In this document: positions 28,557-38,963 of the stretch, in pieces
Layout of the letters: each line of letters begins with the position of its first letter
How positions within the stretch are numbered: position 1 is the stretch's first letter
Source: Candidatus Polarisedimenticola svalbardensis
GTDB lineage: Bacteria > Acidobacteriota > Polarisedimenticolia > Polarisedimenticolales > Polarisedimenticolaceae
Assembly (NCBI GenBank): GCA_014764515.1
Contig: JACXWD010000013.1
Coordinates: forward strand, 1 to 64,000
Direction: 5' to 3'
DNA: 64,000 nucleotides
The notes under the pieces: model-generated
What the model was told of the DNA's origin: nothing
The model's input: only the letters and a program-made list of their open reading frames with translations
Database searches by the model: none
Translations under genes and position numbers: made by a program

Positions 28557-31500
28557 ATGACCCTTATCTCTAATGTTATCGGTAAGCTCTGCTCCCTGTC
28601 CGGGAGATCCTTTCTGGCAGCAGCCGTTCTGCTCGCGGCCGTTTCCGGCCCCGCCCTGGCCCAGTCCGCCTGGACCACCGTGGATATGAGCCTGAACAGT
28701 CAGGACCATACCGGGTACGGCATAACGACAGGGGATGAGACCGGCACCACCACCCACATGGCCGACCTGAACGGCGACGGGATGGCGGACATGGTAATCC
28801 AGGCCCGGTTGGCGGCAGGTCCGGGGGACAGCCGCGGGTACGGAACCGGCGAGGTCTACATCCGGTTCGGCACCAAGGGCTACAACCTGACACAGGACTA
28901 TTTCAACGAACCGCCTGACGTTGTGATCTACGGCGTTGAAGGCGGGGACTTCATGGGCGACACCCTGGCCACCGGCGATCTCAACAATGATGGCCTGGTT
29001 GACCTGATCCTCGGCGCGCCCCTGGCGGACGGCCCTTCCAACGGACGTCCCGGGGGAGGAGAGGTCTATGTTCTGTACGGGCGGGAGAGCTGGCCGTCGG
29101 TTTACGACCTCAAAGATCCGGATCCCCAGGCCACCAACGCAGACGTTACGATCTTCGGCGGAGAAGAGAGTCACCGATTGGGCTCGGGGATAGCCACCGG
29201 GGACGTCAACGGCGACGGCATTACTGATCTTGCGCTGGGCGCAATCGGTGTCGATACCGGCACCGGCTCCAACACCGCCTTCGAAGCAGGCGCCGTCTAT
29301 ATCCTTTACGGCGGCAGCCTTGCCGGAACGATCAGCGTGATCGGCGGCGCCGACGTCAGGATCGACGGCAGCGTCACCGATGATCTGCTGGGCGCCGACC
29401 TGGCCATCGGCAACTTCAACGGAGATATCTTCCTGGATGTCGCCGTCACCATTCCCGGCGCCGACGGTCCCAGCGACGACCGCTCCGATGCGGGGCGTGT
29501 CGCGATTTACCTGGGCAGCGACACCCTTGGAGCGGTGCTCGCTTATCCGGCAGATGCCGATCTGCTTATCGACGGTGCCGATGCCGGCGACAACGCCGGT
29601 GAGACCATCGTGTTCGGGAATTTCAACGGCGACGCCTGGGAAGATCTCGCTATCGGGTCGAATTTCGGAGACGGGCCCCCTGCGAATTTCAGATCTTCGG
29701 CTGGTGAGATTGCGCTGGTATACGGGCAGGAGATCCCTCCGGCCACCCTGGACCTGGCCACCGAAGCCTCGGTGACGATCTATGGCGCGGAAGAGGGAGA
29801 TATCTTCGGCAGTTCACTGGCCCTGGCCAACGTCAATGCTCTCAACGAGTACTTCGATGTCGGCCTTCTGGACTTCGTTTACCTGGCACTGGACGACATT
29901 ATCGCCGGCGCGCCCCAGGCCGACGGCCCCGACCATGAATGTGAACTGTTCGGGGTCTGCCGGTTTGGCGCCGGAGACTTGGTGGTGATTCACGGCCGGG
30001 CGGAGCAGTACGATCCCAGCCCTGCGGTGATCGACCTGGATCTCACGCTGGCGGACGCCATTTTCTACGGCAAGAGCGAAGTAGACTCCCTGGGCAATTC
30101 CGTTGCTGCAGGTGACGCAAACGGCGACGGCTATGACGAAATCCTGGTCGGTTCCTACACCGCCGACGGCCCCCTGGACGCCCGCGACCGGGCCGGTGAC
30201 ATCTGGCTGGTCACGCCGTTCGATCGGGACGGCGACAATGTTCGCGGCGTGCAGGACAACTGCATCGAAATATTCAACGGCAACCAGAACGATGGGGATG
30301 GCGACGAGGTCGGTGACGCGTGCGACAACTGCATGAACGACGCCAATACCGCTCAACTTGATACCGACAGCGACGGCGCCGGAGACGTTTGCGACCCCAA
30401 CGACGATGGTGACGCCTGGCCCGACACATCGGACAATTGCCCCCTGGTGTCCCAGAGCGACCAGCTCAACAGCGACACCGACACCCTGGGAGACTTGTGT
30501 GACAACTGTCCGACTGCGGACAACCCGTCACAGCTGGATACCGACGGCGACGGCCAGGGCGATGCCTGCGACACCGACGATGATGAAGACGGTGTCGAGG
30601 ATGGCAGCGACAACTGTCCGCTGATCCCCAACGACACCCAGATCAATAGTGACGGCGACACACTGGGAGACGCCTGCGACAACTGCTCGACAATCGACAA
30701 CGAGACCCAGTTGGACGGTGACGCCGATGGTATCGGCGATGCCTGTGACAACTGCGCCACGATCCCCAATAAATCGCAGACCAACTCGGACGCAGACGAT
30801 GTGGGCGACTTGTGCGACAACTGTCCTGTCGACTCCAACTCCACACAGGATGACCTGGACGGCGACGGTGTCGGCGACGCCTGCGACAACTGTTCCGACG
30901 ACCTCAACGCCGACCAGTTCGACTCCGACGGCGACGGTATCGGGAACTCCTGCGACAACTGCCCATTCAACTCCAACACGACTCAGGTGGACGGCGACGG
31001 CGACCTGATCGGCAATACCTGCGACAATTGCGGCGGTGACGCGAACCCTGGCCAGGAAGACCAGGACCTGGACCTGGTGGGGGACGTTTGCGACAACGAC
31101 CTTGATGGGGACGGCGCTCCCAACAGTTCGGACAACTGCCCCAATATCAGCAATCCGGCCCAGGCCGACCCTGATGCGGATGGTTTCGGGAATGCCTGCG
31201 ACAACTGCCCCGGACTGTTCAACGACCTGCAGGAAGATGTGGATGAAGATGGATTCGGCGATCTCTGCGACAACTGTCCGACCCTGAAGAATTCCCGACA
31301 ACGGGATCCCGACGGCGACCTGTTGGGCAACCGCTGCGATCCGGACGACGACAACGACGGCGTCGATGATGTTCTGGATAATTGCGACTTTACGGCCAAC
31401 CCGGGTCAGGAGGATGACGACGGCAACGGAATCGGCAACGTCTGCGACTTCACCGACATCGATTTCGCAACCGACTTCAAGGACATCAGGATTTACGGCG

Positions 31501-34500
31501 AGCAGCGCGAAGATCAGTTGGGCTCCGCCATTACCTCGGGTGACTTCAACGGAGACGGTATCGACGATGTCGCCGTCGGCGCGAACACTTCCAACGGGCC
31601 GAATGACACCCGTACCCAGGCCGGAGAAGTCTACATCTTTTTCGGAAGCCCGGGCTGGCCGAATCCGTACGAACTGGAGTTCGATGCAGCGGATGTGACC
31701 ATCTACGGGCCGGACCCTCGGGACAACCTCTCCCAAAGCATGGTGGCCGGAGACTTCAACGGCGACGGCATCGACGACCTGGCGATAAACGCCCGGTTCG
31801 GCGACGGCCCTAACAACGCGCGAACCAATTCAGGTGATGTGTACCTGCTGCTCGGGAGACCCGAATGGGCGGCGACCGTGGACCTGTTCAGCGAGGACGG
31901 ATCCCTGACCAATGCCGATTCCACCTTCTTCGGCGAAGACAGCGGTGATCGCTTCGGCCGTGACCTCTCCATGGGTGATTTCAACGGCGACGGTCTGGAC
32001 GATCTCCTGATCTGCGCCCCGGCTTCGGACGGATCGAATGAAGGTCGTCTCGGTTCCGGCGAGGCGTTTCTGATCTTCGGTGAAGCGGCGCCTGCGCCGG
32101 TGTACGACACTGCCAACAACGGTGTGGTGGATGTGAGGTTCGAGGGCGATCAGAATGACGATCTGTTCGGCTGGACCTGCGCCAGCCTGGATTACAACGG
32201 TGACGGTTTCGCCGATTTCGCCATGGGAGCCATCAACAGTGACGCCGGCGGTGGACTGGACGCCGGCGCGGTTTACGTGATTCTCGGCTCAGCGACGCCT
32301 GCGTCGGCCTATGATATGCGGTTCGACAATTATCACGTGGCCTATTTGGGAATCGATGGTACAGACTTCGCCGGACAAGGCCTTGCCGGCGGTGAATTCG
32401 GAGATGAGGCGGCGGCCTGCCCGTTGTGTGAGGACCTTGTTATTTCGGCTCCGGACGCCGACGGGCCAACGGCCGTCGATGTCCGCATCGACAGCGGAGA
32501 GGTGTATGTCGCCCGCGGGCGCAACGACGTAACGCCCGGAACTGCGGTTTCTTTGACCGATGTAGGGGTTGCCCCGTTCTACCTGTTGTCCACCATCTAT
32601 GGAGCCGAGATCCAGGGTCGGCTGGGCTCAACGATCGCTACCGGCGACATCAGCCTGGGAGGCTCGGACGACCTGATCCTGGGAATGCCTCTTGCTGACG
32701 GGCCGGGCGCCAGGAGCAGCGCCGGGCAGGTTCGCGTGCTGAACGGCGAACTCGGGTTCCCCACCGTGCTGGACCTGGTGTTCGATGAAGCCGACATCGT
32801 GCTGTCAGGCCCTCTGGCGTTGGGAAACTACGGCGCGAAAATCGGTTCGGGGGATGTGAACGGAGACGGTTTCCTGGACATCCTGTCGACCGCCAACGCA
32901 GTGCCGAACCTGAGCGGTGATCAATTTGCCGGTCAGGTATATCTCGTCACCATGGTCGATTCCGATGGTGACGGCTTCCGCAATCTGGGCGACGTATGCC
33001 CGGATATCGTGGATCTGCTGCAGGAAGACAACGACGGGGACGGGCGCGGCAACCTGTGCGACAACTGTCCGGCCGATCGTAACGGAAAGCAGGAAGATGC
33101 CGACGGCGACGGTATTGGCGATGTATGCGATCCCGACGACGACCAGGACGGTGTAGACGATGTCGTGGACAACTGTCCGGGGATCACCAACCCCTTGCAG
33201 ACGGACAACGACAGCGATGGTCTGGGCAACGAATGCGACAACTGTCCCGATGTTTCCAACGTCCTGCAGATCAACACCGACGGCGACCCGGACGGAAATG
33301 CATGCGACACCGACGACGATGAAGACACGATCCTGGACGGCGCGGACAATTGCCCGTTGCATGCCAACGATCTCCAGGAAGATGCCGACTCCGACGGTGT
33401 GGGCGACGCCTGCGACGTCTGCGTGAACGACGAAGATCCGCTGCAGGAAGATGACGACAACGACGGCATCGGCAATCTCTGCGACAACTGTGATCAGAAC
33501 GGCAACTTCAATCAGACCGATACCGACGGCGACCTTCTGGGCGATGCCTGCGACAATTGTCCGTTGACCTCAAACGACCTCCAGGACGATACCGATAGCG
33601 ATGGTGACGGCGACGCCTGTGACCTGGACGACGATAACGACGGTATCTTCGATGACGGCGACGTGTCCGGACTTCCGGACGACAAGCCGTGCATCACCGG
33701 CCAGACCTTCGCCTGCGACGACAACTGCCCCCTGGTGCCAAACACGGACCAGACCGACACCGAAGGCGACGGTCTCGGTGACATCTGCGACGATAACGAC
33801 GACTTCGACTCCATCCTGGACGATGTGGACAACTGTCCCATCACGGACAACGAAGACCAGTTGGACGACGATCTGGATCTCGCCGGAAACGCTTGCGACA
33901 ACTGCCCTGGAGTCCCGAATCCGGGGCAGGGAGATGCCGATGGCGACGGCGACGGCGACCTGTGTGACAGCGACGACGACGCCGACGGTCTGGATGACGG
34001 TGTGGACAACTGCCCCCTGGTCTACAACAACCTCCAGGAAGACGGAGACCTCGACGGGACAGGCGACGTTTGCGACAACTGCGAATTCCTGTCCAATGTG
34101 GGCCAGGCCGACGGAGACACTGACGGTGTCGGTGACCTGTGCGACAACTGTTCCCTGGTCGCCAATCCGGCACAGACCGACACCGACCTGGATGCCGAGG
34201 GTGACGCTTGCGACACCGATGACGACAACGATTCCGAGCCCGACGTCAGCGACAACTGTCCGCTGGTGTCAAACAACCAGGCCGATGATCTGGACCTGGA
34301 CGGTGTGGGCGACGCCTGTGACAACTGTCCCGGCACCCAGAACCCGAGCCAGGCCGACAGCGACCAGGACGGGCTGGGCGATGTCTGCGACAACTGTTCC
34401 ACCGGGGCGAACGCCGGTCAGGAAGACAACGACAGTGACGGCCAGGGCGACCTGTGCGACATCGATGACGACAACGACTCGGTGCCCGACGTCAACGACA

Positions 34501-35321
34501 ACTGCGCGCTGGTCCAGAACCTGAACCAGGTCGATTCGGACAACGATCTCATCGGCGACGCCTGCGACAATTGCACCGGTACCTTGAATCCGGAGCAATT
34601 CGACGACGACGGCGATCAGATCGGAAACCTGTGCGACAACTGTGTGCTGATCTCGAATCCGGCTCAGGTCGATACCGATCTTGATTTCCAGGGCGATGTC
34701 TGTGACGACGACGACGACAACGACACGGTCCTCGATGTGGCCGACAACTGTCCTCTGATTTCAAATGTCGGTCAGGGCGACTCCGATGCGGATACCATCG
34801 GAAATGTCTGCGACAACTGTGTCGACGACGCCAACACGCCGCAGGTCAACTCCGACTCCGACTCCCTCGGAGATGTTTGCGACAACTGCGATCTGGCCGA
34901 CAACGAAGCCCAGGCCAACTTCGATCTGGACGCCGACGGTGACGTTTGCGACCCGGACGACGACAACGACGGGGTTACCGATCTCCAGGATTGCGCCCCG
35001 TTTGATGCGGCCCTTAGCGGGCCGCCGGCCACGGCGGATGGTCTGGTCTGGTCCGACCACGACAACTTCAACTGGAATACGATTCCCCAGGCGGCTGAAT
35101 ACAATGTCTATCGTGGAACGATCCCGGCGTTAGGCATCAACGTTTACGATCACGCCTGCTACGAGAACGGTTCGGTGGATAACGCCGGTTTCGATTCGGT
35201 AATGCCTCCCGGCGGCAGCGGTTACTACTACCTGGTATCGGGCCAGAACAGTTGCGGCGAGGGCGACCTGGGGCAGGACTCCCAGGCTGCCAACCGTCCC
35301 GGCGGCTCGGTTTGCCCCTGA
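28557..35321 (+). CDS. Giant secreted protein: two seven-bladed FG-GAP propellers each followed by a thrombospondin type 3 array
   Basis: 2254 aa. Start ATG 28557 follows GGTAGGAG; a signal peptide (residues 1-36, ending PALAQ) follows. Residues about 40-550 carry seven FG-GAP/integrin-like blades (xGDxNGDGxxDLxxGAP). Residues about 554-964 hold some 15 thrombospondin-3-like repeats (DxDGDGxGDxCDNC). Residues about 964-1464 form a second set of seven FG-GAP blades and about 1464-2144 a second array of about 21 repeats. The last 110 residues form a separate module with [27 protein letters not shown] and a final CP. Asp-rich loops predict heavy calcium binding. No membrane anchor or PEP-CTERM signal is seen. 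Inferred role: adhesin or surface fibre. Confidence 0.9.
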   Translation: MTLISNVIGKLCSLSGRSFLAAAVLLAAVSGPALAQSAWTTVDMSLNSQDHTGYGITTGDETGTTTHMADLNGDGMADMVIQARLAAGPGDSRGYGTGEVYIRFGTKGYNLTQDYFNEPPDVVIYGVEGGDFMGDTLATGDLNNDGLVDLILGAPLADGPSNGRPGGGEVYVLYGRESWPSVYDLKDPDPQATNADVTIFGGEESHRLGSGIATGDVNGDGITDLALGAIGVDTGTGSNTAFEAGAVYILYGGSLAGTISVIGGADVRIDGSVTDDLLGADLAIGNFNGDIFLDVAVTIPGADGPSDDRSDAGRVAIYLGSDTLGAVLAYPADADLLIDGADAGDNAGETIVFGNFNGDAWEDLAIGSNFGDGPPANFRSSAGEIALVYGQEIPPATLDLATEASVTIYGAEEGDIFGSSLALANVNALNEYFDVGLLDFVYLALDDIIAGAPQADGPDHECELFGVCRFGAGDLVVIHGRAEQYDPSPAVIDLDLTLADAIFYGKSEVDSLGNSVAAGDANGDGYDEILVGSYTADGPLDARDRAGDIWLVTPFDRDGDNVRGVQDNCIEIFNGNQNDGDGDEVGDACDNCMNDANTAQLDTDSDGAGDVCDPNDDGDAWPDTSDNCPLVSQSDQLNSDTDTLGDLCDNCPTADNPSQLDTDGDGQGDACDTDDDEDGVEDGSDNCPLIPNDTQINSDGDTLGDACDNCSTIDNETQLDGDADGIGDACDNCATIPNKSQTNSDADDVGDLCDNCPVDSNSTQDDLDGDGVGDACDNCSDDLNADQFDSDGDGIGNSCDNCPFNSNTTQVDGDGDLIGNTCDNCGGDANPGQEDQDLDLVGDVCDNDLDGDGAPNSSDNCPNISNPAQADPDADGFGNACDNCPGLFNDLQEDVDEDGFGDLCDNCPTLKNSRQRDPDGDLLGNRCDPDDDNDGVDDVLDNCDFTANPGQEDDDGNGIGNVCDFTDIDFATDFKDIRIYGEQREDQLGSAITSGDFNGDGIDDVAVGANTSNGPNDTRTQAGEVYIFFGSPGWPNPYELEFDAADVTIYGPDPRDNLSQSMVAGDFNGDGIDDLAINARFGDGPNNARTNSGDVYLLLGRPEWAATVDLFSEDGSLTNADSTFFGEDSGDRFGRDLSMGDFNGDGLDDLLICAPASDGSNEGRLGSGEAFLIFGEAAPAPVYDTANNGVVDVRFEGDQNDDLFGWTCASLDYNGDGFADFAMGAINSDAGGGLDAGAVYVILGSATPASAYDMRFDNYHVAYLGIDGTDFAGQGLAGGEFGDEAAACPLCEDLVISAPDADGPTAVDVRIDSGEVYVARGRNDVTPGTAVSLTDVGVAPFYLLSTIYGAEIQGRLGSTIATGDISLGGSDDLILGMPLADGPGARSSAGQVRVLNGELGFPTVLDLVFDEADIVLSGPLALGNYGAKIGSGDVNGDGFLDILSTANAVPNLSGDQFAGQVYLVTMVDSDGDGFRNLGDVCPDIVDLLQEDNDGDGRGNLCDNCPADRNGKQEDADGDGIGDVCDPDDDQDGVDDVVDNCPGITNPLQTDNDSDGLGNECDNCPDVSNVLQINTDGDPDGNACDTDDDEDTILDGADNCPLHANDLQEDADSDGVGDACDVCVNDEDPLQEDDDNDGIGNLCDNCDQNGNFNQTDTDGDLLGDACDNCPLTSNDLQDDTDSDGDGDACDLDDDNDGIFDDGDVSGLPDDKPCITGQTFACDDNCPLVPNTDQTDTEGDGLGDICDDNDDFDSILDDVDNCPITDNEDQLDDDLDLAGNACDNCPGVPNPGQGDADGDGDGDLCDSDDDADGLDDGVDNCPLVYNNLQEDGDLDGTGDVCDNCEFLSNVGQADGDTDGVGDLCDNCSLVANPAQTDTDLDAEGDACDTDDDNDSEPDVSDNCPLVSNNQADDLDLDGVGDACDNCPGTQNPSQADSDQDGLGDVCDNCSTGANAGQEDNDSDGQGDLCDIDDDNDSVPDVNDNCALVQNLNQVDSDNDLIGDACDNCTGTLNPEQFDDDGDQIGNLCDNCVLISNPAQVDTDLDFQGDVCDDDDDNDTVLDVADNCPLISNVGQGDSDADTIGNVCDNCVDDANTPQVNSDSDSLGDVCDNCDLADNEAQANFDLDADGDVCDPDDDNDGVTDLQDCAPFDAALSGPPATADGLVWSDHDNFNWNTIPQAAEYNVYRGTIPALGINVYDHACYENGSVDNAGFDSVMPPGGSGYYYLVSGQNSCGEGDLGQDSQAANRPGGSVCP
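30220..31450 (+). repeat. Thrombospondin type 3 repeat array 1
   Basis: About 15 units ending in the DNC motif (codons GAC AAC TGC/TGT) within the giant gene, spaced by 23-36 residues. The DNA repeats only loosely (recurring TGCGACAACTG), so the units have diverged and this is not a perfect tandem repeat. Confidence 0.85.
32955..34990 (+). repeat. Thrombospondin type 3 repeat array 2
   Basis: About 21 DNC units plus one CDVC variant. Long units containing a DPDDDxDGVxD insert alternate with short ones. One unit carries an insertion (near 33650-33715) with an extra cysteine-bearing segment, [20 protein letters not shown]. Confidence 0.85.
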
Positions 35322-35328
35322 TCCGGGG

Positions 35329-36735
35329 CTATCCGTCGTTCAACATCGCAAGGGCGGTCCGGGCTGCGTTCCGGACCGCCTCCGCGTCATCGGACCGGGC
35401 TGCCTTGAGTAGTGCCTCGGATCCGCGATCGCGCAGCCGTCCCAGCTCGGTGATGGCGGTAATCCGGACCGACATGTCCTGATCGCCTGCTCGCTCCCGA
35501 ATGATCTCGGTGGCCGCGGCCGTATTCTGGGCTGCCAGCCCGCGAATCGCCTCCATGCGCATGTACGGGTCGGGATCGGCGGCTGCAGATTTAAGCAGGG
35601 GCAGAGCCCCGTCTCCGCCGATACGGCCGGTGGCGGTGACGGTTGCGATTTTTACCGAGAGATCCCGATCGGCAAGGAGCTTCTTCAGCGTCGGCAGGCC
35701 TTTTTCGGAACCTGTGGTTCCCAGTGCGATGGCGACTGCTGCCCGGACCCTGGCCGATTGGTCCACCGCCAGTGCGACGAGATCCTCAAGATGTTCAGCA
35801 GCACCGCGGTCCGCGAGGGTCTGGACGGCGGCGGAGCGTACGCGCTCATCGCCGTCCTTGAGCAAGCCGAGAAGCAACTCCTCGGCGCCTTCCGCGCTGT
35901 TTGATTCCAGGGCCCTGGCGACGAGGGTCCGAATCGCAGGGTTCCCGGAAGTTGCAGCCTTCGCCAGGATCGTCACAGCACCGGGAGATGGATGGTTCTG
36001 GAGCGATACCAGCAGGCTCCTGGTAATCGGTTCGGATCCCGAATCCAGCAGGCCTGCCAGGCGTTCGGCATATTTCTCCGTCCCGCCCAGTGCCGGGATC
36101 GCCGAAGCCGAGGCGGTTACGAGCCGTTCTTCGTCGGAATCCAGCAGAAGGGCGACCCTAGGGAGAGCCGCCGGGTTGCCAAGCCTGGCGAGGCCGGCAA
36201 CTGCGGTGGTTGAGACCTGCAGATCGCCGTCGGTAGTGGCAGCCATGAAAAACGGGAGGCACTCGGGGGTACCCAGCGCCTGGAGCGCCAGCAGTACGGT
36301 TCGTCGGAGGGACGCGTTGCTTTCCGAAAGCAGAGCGCCGGTTTCCGGTATGAACCGGGTGTCGTTGCGATCGGATACGGTGGAGATAACCTGGGCCTTG
36401 AACGAGGCGGACCGGTCCGGGGAAGACAGGGCGGCCCGGATTGCCGCCTCCGCCTTGTCATTGTGTGTTTCCAGAAGAACCCGGGTTGCCGTCAGAGCGA
36501 CGTTATCTTCAGGATCCCGCGTCATCCCGATCAGCACATCGCCCATGGTGTCCCAGAGCAACTGGATGGCGAGAGCACGGTTTTTAGGGTCGTCGTGGGC
36601 CAGTTCCGGCAGAAGCCGGCGTATTTCTTCCTGAGCAGGCTCTGCAGCAGGAGGTTCATCCGCCGCGACAGGCAGTGTCAAGCTTGCCAGGGCCAGGAGA
36701 AAGGCGGCTATCACCAGTTTCGGATACGGGCTCAT
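35329..36735 (-). CDS. Secreted HEAT-repeat protein
   Basis: 468 aa. ATG 36735 has GGAG seven bases upstream; an in-frame TTG two codons earlier is the alternative. A signal peptide (about residues 1-25, cleavage near PVAADE) is followed by ten or more HEAT/PBS-lyase-like helical repeats across the rest of the protein, with recurring units such as VRAAVAIALGTTGSEKGLPTL. HEAT arrays are protein-binding scaffolds and no catalytic motif is seen. It converges on the giant gene with seven bases between the stops and diverges from the XRE-TPR regulator. Confidence 0.85.
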   Translation of the reverse strand: MSPYPKLVIAAFLLALASLTLPVAADEPPAAEPAQEEIRRLLPELAHDDPKNRALAIQLLWDTMGDVLIGMTRDPEDNVALTATRVLLETHNDKAEAAIRAALSSPDRSASFKAQVISTVSDRNDTRFIPETGALLSESNASLRRTVLLALQALGTPECLPFFMAATTDGDLQVSTTAVAGLARLGNPAALPRVALLLDSDEERLVTASASAIPALGGTEKYAERLAGLLDSGSEPITRSLLVSLQNHPSPGAVTILAKAATSGNPAIRTLVARALESNSAEGAEELLLGLLKDGDERVRSAAVQTLADRGAAEHLEDLVALAVDQSARVRAAVAIALGTTGSEKGLPTLKKLLADRDLSVKIATVTATGRIGGDGALPLLKSAAADPDPYMRMEAIRGLAAQNTAAATEIIRERAGDQDMSVRITAITELGRLRDRGSEALLKAARSDDAEAVRNAARTALAMLNDG

Positions 36736-36930
36736 GTTCAACTCCGTTGCTTGTAAATAGTCTTGTTGTTCAAGAAGGGTACGACTGAACGGCTGTTATC
36801 TCAACTTCGCTTTCTGCGGACGGTGGGACCGCACATTCCCGGGCCGTTTCAAAATATTCCTTGACCATGCCGATTAGTTTCAATACATAAAGGGGGCGGA
36901 TCTTCTCCGGTCCGGGAATCAGGGGGGTCT
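36736..36930. other. Divergent intergenic region
   Basis: This 195-base gap between the HEAT-repeat gene and the XRE-TPR regulator contains one candidate promoter in each direction. On the minus strand TTGAGA (36799-36804), 17 bases and TACCCT (36776-36781) precede the HEAT gene; the plus-strand promoter is listed separately. No repeat or RNA gene was recognised. Confidence 0.45.
36861..36889 (+). promoter_or_regulatory. Promoter of the XRE-TPR regulator
   Basis: TTGACC (36861-36866), exactly 17 bases, TACATA (36884-36889), about 41 bases before ATG 36931. AGGGGGG stands just before the start as ribosome site. Confidence 0.55.
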
Positions 36931-38163
36931 ATGAGCCTGGGCAATCTGGTTCGTGCCGGAAAACCCCGAGCAGCGGAAACTTCAGGCTCCAGCAGCCGAT
37001 TGGGTACCTACCTGCGTCGCCTGAGGGAAGGGTACGGATACACCCTCCGCAAGGTAGAGGAACGTGCCGATATCCTCGGCGAGTCCATCGACAACTCTCA
37101 GCTGAGCCGGTTTGAAAAAGGCAAGGCGGTACCCTCCTTCGACAAATTGAGGGCTCTGGCCAGGATATTCAACATACCTGTTCAGACATTTTCCGACGTC
37201 CTGGACCTGGAAGAGTACGAGCCGTTCAAACCGTCCCGGGGCGACTACGACGAACTGATCTCCGCAGGGGCCGGCCTGGTTTCCCGGGGCGAATTCGGCA
37301 GGGCCTACGTTTATTATGAACGGGCTCTGGAGGTGGCGGCGGACCGGGCCGCCGGCGCCGAGAGGGATGAAGCGATCGCCGACTCCCGCTGGCGGATGGC
37401 CACGACGCTGAAGCGCCTCGGCAAGCTCTCCATGGCTGAGCACGAGCTTCGCGAAATCCTGAAGGAATGCAAGCGGCTGGTTCCCCGGACAAGGATGCGA
37501 ACCCTGCTTCAGCTGAGCTACCTGTACCGGGAGTTGGGAGACCTGTTGCTGTCTTCCATTCTTGCCAAAGAGGCGCTGACCCTATCCAGAGAGGTGCAGG
37601 ATCCCACCACCGAAGCGGGTGTGCTCAACACCATGGCCAACATCGCTCATGCGGAGGACGACTTCGCTGCCGCCGTTGAAGCTTACGGCCAATGCCTCCG
37701 GCTTCTCCGGAGCATCGGCGGAAGCCGGGAGATGGAAGCGATCGTATCCGTCAATCTGGGCGGGTGCATGGTTCAGGCCGGCCAGACAGCTAAGGGTATG
37801 GATCTGTTGCGCCGGGCCCTCTCCGATGCTCGCAAGAACGGATACCGCAGGGCCTCTGCCCTGGCGCTGACCCGGCTGGGGGAAGCGTTCCGGGAGCAGG
37901 GCGATGCGAAACAGGCAATGACGAGTTTCAGTGAATCGGATGTCTTCGCCGCGCGGGGGAACAACTGTTACCACGATATTCTGTTCCTCAACGCCTACCG
38001 GCGGTGGGAAATGGCGCGGAGCGAAGAAAACGGAACCAGGGAAAAAATCGCCTTCGGGAGGCTGCGACACCTTAGATCCCTGTTGCAGAGAAGATTCCCG
38101 GAAGTGGATGCGTTCGACGCCCACGTCGACTGCTATCGGGGGCGTTATGAAGTTGCGGAATAA
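36931..38163 (+). CDS. XRE-family HTH regulator with C-terminal TPR domain
   Basis: 410 aa. Residues about 24-93 form an XRE/Cro helix-turn-helix (LGTYLRRLREGYGYTLRKVEE ... NSQLSRFEKGKAVPS). From about residue 105 to the end there are about seven TPR units (YERALEVAADRAAG, EAGVLNTMANIAHAEDDFAA, GVLNT-type helices). HTH plus TPR is the layout of peptide-sensing RRNPP regulators of Firmicutes (PlcR, Rgg, NprR), but it also occurs in regulators with unknown signals, and similarity of layout does not prove peptide sensing. It overlaps the following secreted-protein gene by 17 bases. Confidence 0.85.
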   Translation: MSLGNLVRAGKPRAAETSGSSSRLGTYLRRLREGYGYTLRKVEERADILGESIDNSQLSRFEKGKAVPSFDKLRALARIFNIPVQTFSDVLDLEEYEPFKPSRGDYDELISAGAGLVSRGEFGRAYVYYERALEVAADRAAGAERDEAIADSRWRMATTLKRLGKLSMAEHELREILKECKRLVPRTRMRTLLQLSYLYRELGDLLLSSILAKEALTLSREVQDPTTEAGVLNTMANIAHAEDDFAAAVEAYGQCLRLLRSIGGSREMEAIVSVNLGGCMVQAGQTAKGMDLLRRALSDARKNGYRRASALALTRLGEAFREQGDAKQAMTSFSESDVFAARGNNCYHDILFLNAYRRWEMARSEENGTREKIAFGRLRHLRSLLQRRFPEVDAFDAHVDCYRGRYEVAE

Positions 38164-38872
38164 AACGGCGACCGTTCTGCTCATGGCCTGCCTGGCTGTC
38201 GGGCTGTTCGCGGCCCCGCCCGTTTCGGCTGAGATCAGCGCAGAATGCGATGATCAGGGCCGCTACGTTCGCATGGTCTACAGGACCAATGCATCGGTGA
38301 AAAACCTGAAAATCTGGTCCGCGAACCGCAAGGTACGGCCCAACATCTTCCCGCTGAACCCTGAAGGCGACGCCTTGATGGACTCCTGGCCATACCATGT
38401 CGAAAACCGTCATGACGGAAACCGCCCCTACGTGGTCTGGAGCCGGTTCAACGGCTATGACTACGACCTGGTCTGGTCCCGATGGGGAGACGATGGCTGG
38501 TCCCCGGTGCAGTGGGTGGAATTCAATACTCATTTCGGTGTGGATCAGGATGCGAATCTGGCGTCCCATCCTGACACCGGACGGCCACACCTGGTCTGGT
38601 GGAGCGATGAAGGCGGGATAGGCCGTGTCTATCTCAGCATTTTCCTTCATAGCCGCTGGATGGGCCGCTTTCTGGTTTCGGACCTGGATGTGGACAGCCG
38701 CTACCCGGTGGTGGAGTTCGTGGAAGACAACAAGATCAAGGTGACCTACGACACGGTGGACGGGCCGGTCAGTCGTTTGGTCGTGTTCAATGCTCCTCAG
38801 ACCATCACCGACGACATCGATCCGATGACCCATCTGAAGAGAGAGCTGCAAAACTCCAACAACGGGTTCTGA
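38147..38872 (+). CDS. Secreted protein of unknown function
   Basis: 241 aa. ATG 38147 lies inside the end of the XRE-TPR gene in another frame and gives MKLRNKTATVLLMACLAVGL, a good signal peptide with cleavage after VSA (residue 28). The mature part has repeated beta-strand units with RPYVVWSRFNG and RPHLVWWSDEGG, like the blades of sialidase/BNR-type propellers but only two or three of them. No catalytic residues recognised. The 17-base overlap suggests translational coupling to the regulator. Confidence 0.7.
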   Translation: MKLRNKTATVLLMACLAVGLFAAPPVSAEISAECDDQGRYVRMVYRTNASVKNLKIWSANRKVRPNIFPLNPEGDALMDSWPYHVENRHDGNRPYVVWSRFNGYDYDLVWSRWGDDGWSPVQWVEFNTHFGVDQDANLASHPDTGRPHLVWWSDEGGIGRVYLSIFLHSRWMGRFLVSDLDVDSRYPVVEFVEDNKIKVTYDTVDGPVSRLVVFNAPQTITDDIDPMTHLKRELQNSNNGF

Positions 38873-38963
38873 AACCACCGGCACTCATAGCCAAGCGCCT
38901 GATTTCCGGGTAAATTAGGCGGGCCGCTCCGGTCCGGGGCGGGCGCAGCTGTGAGGTGCCTCG

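Noticed and set aside
30220-34990. Dense repeated DNA that might be a CRISPR array or tandem satellite.
   Set aside because: The repeats are in frame in one long gene, vary in sequence and spacing, and encode TSP3 units; there are no constant repeats with unique spacers and no cas gene.
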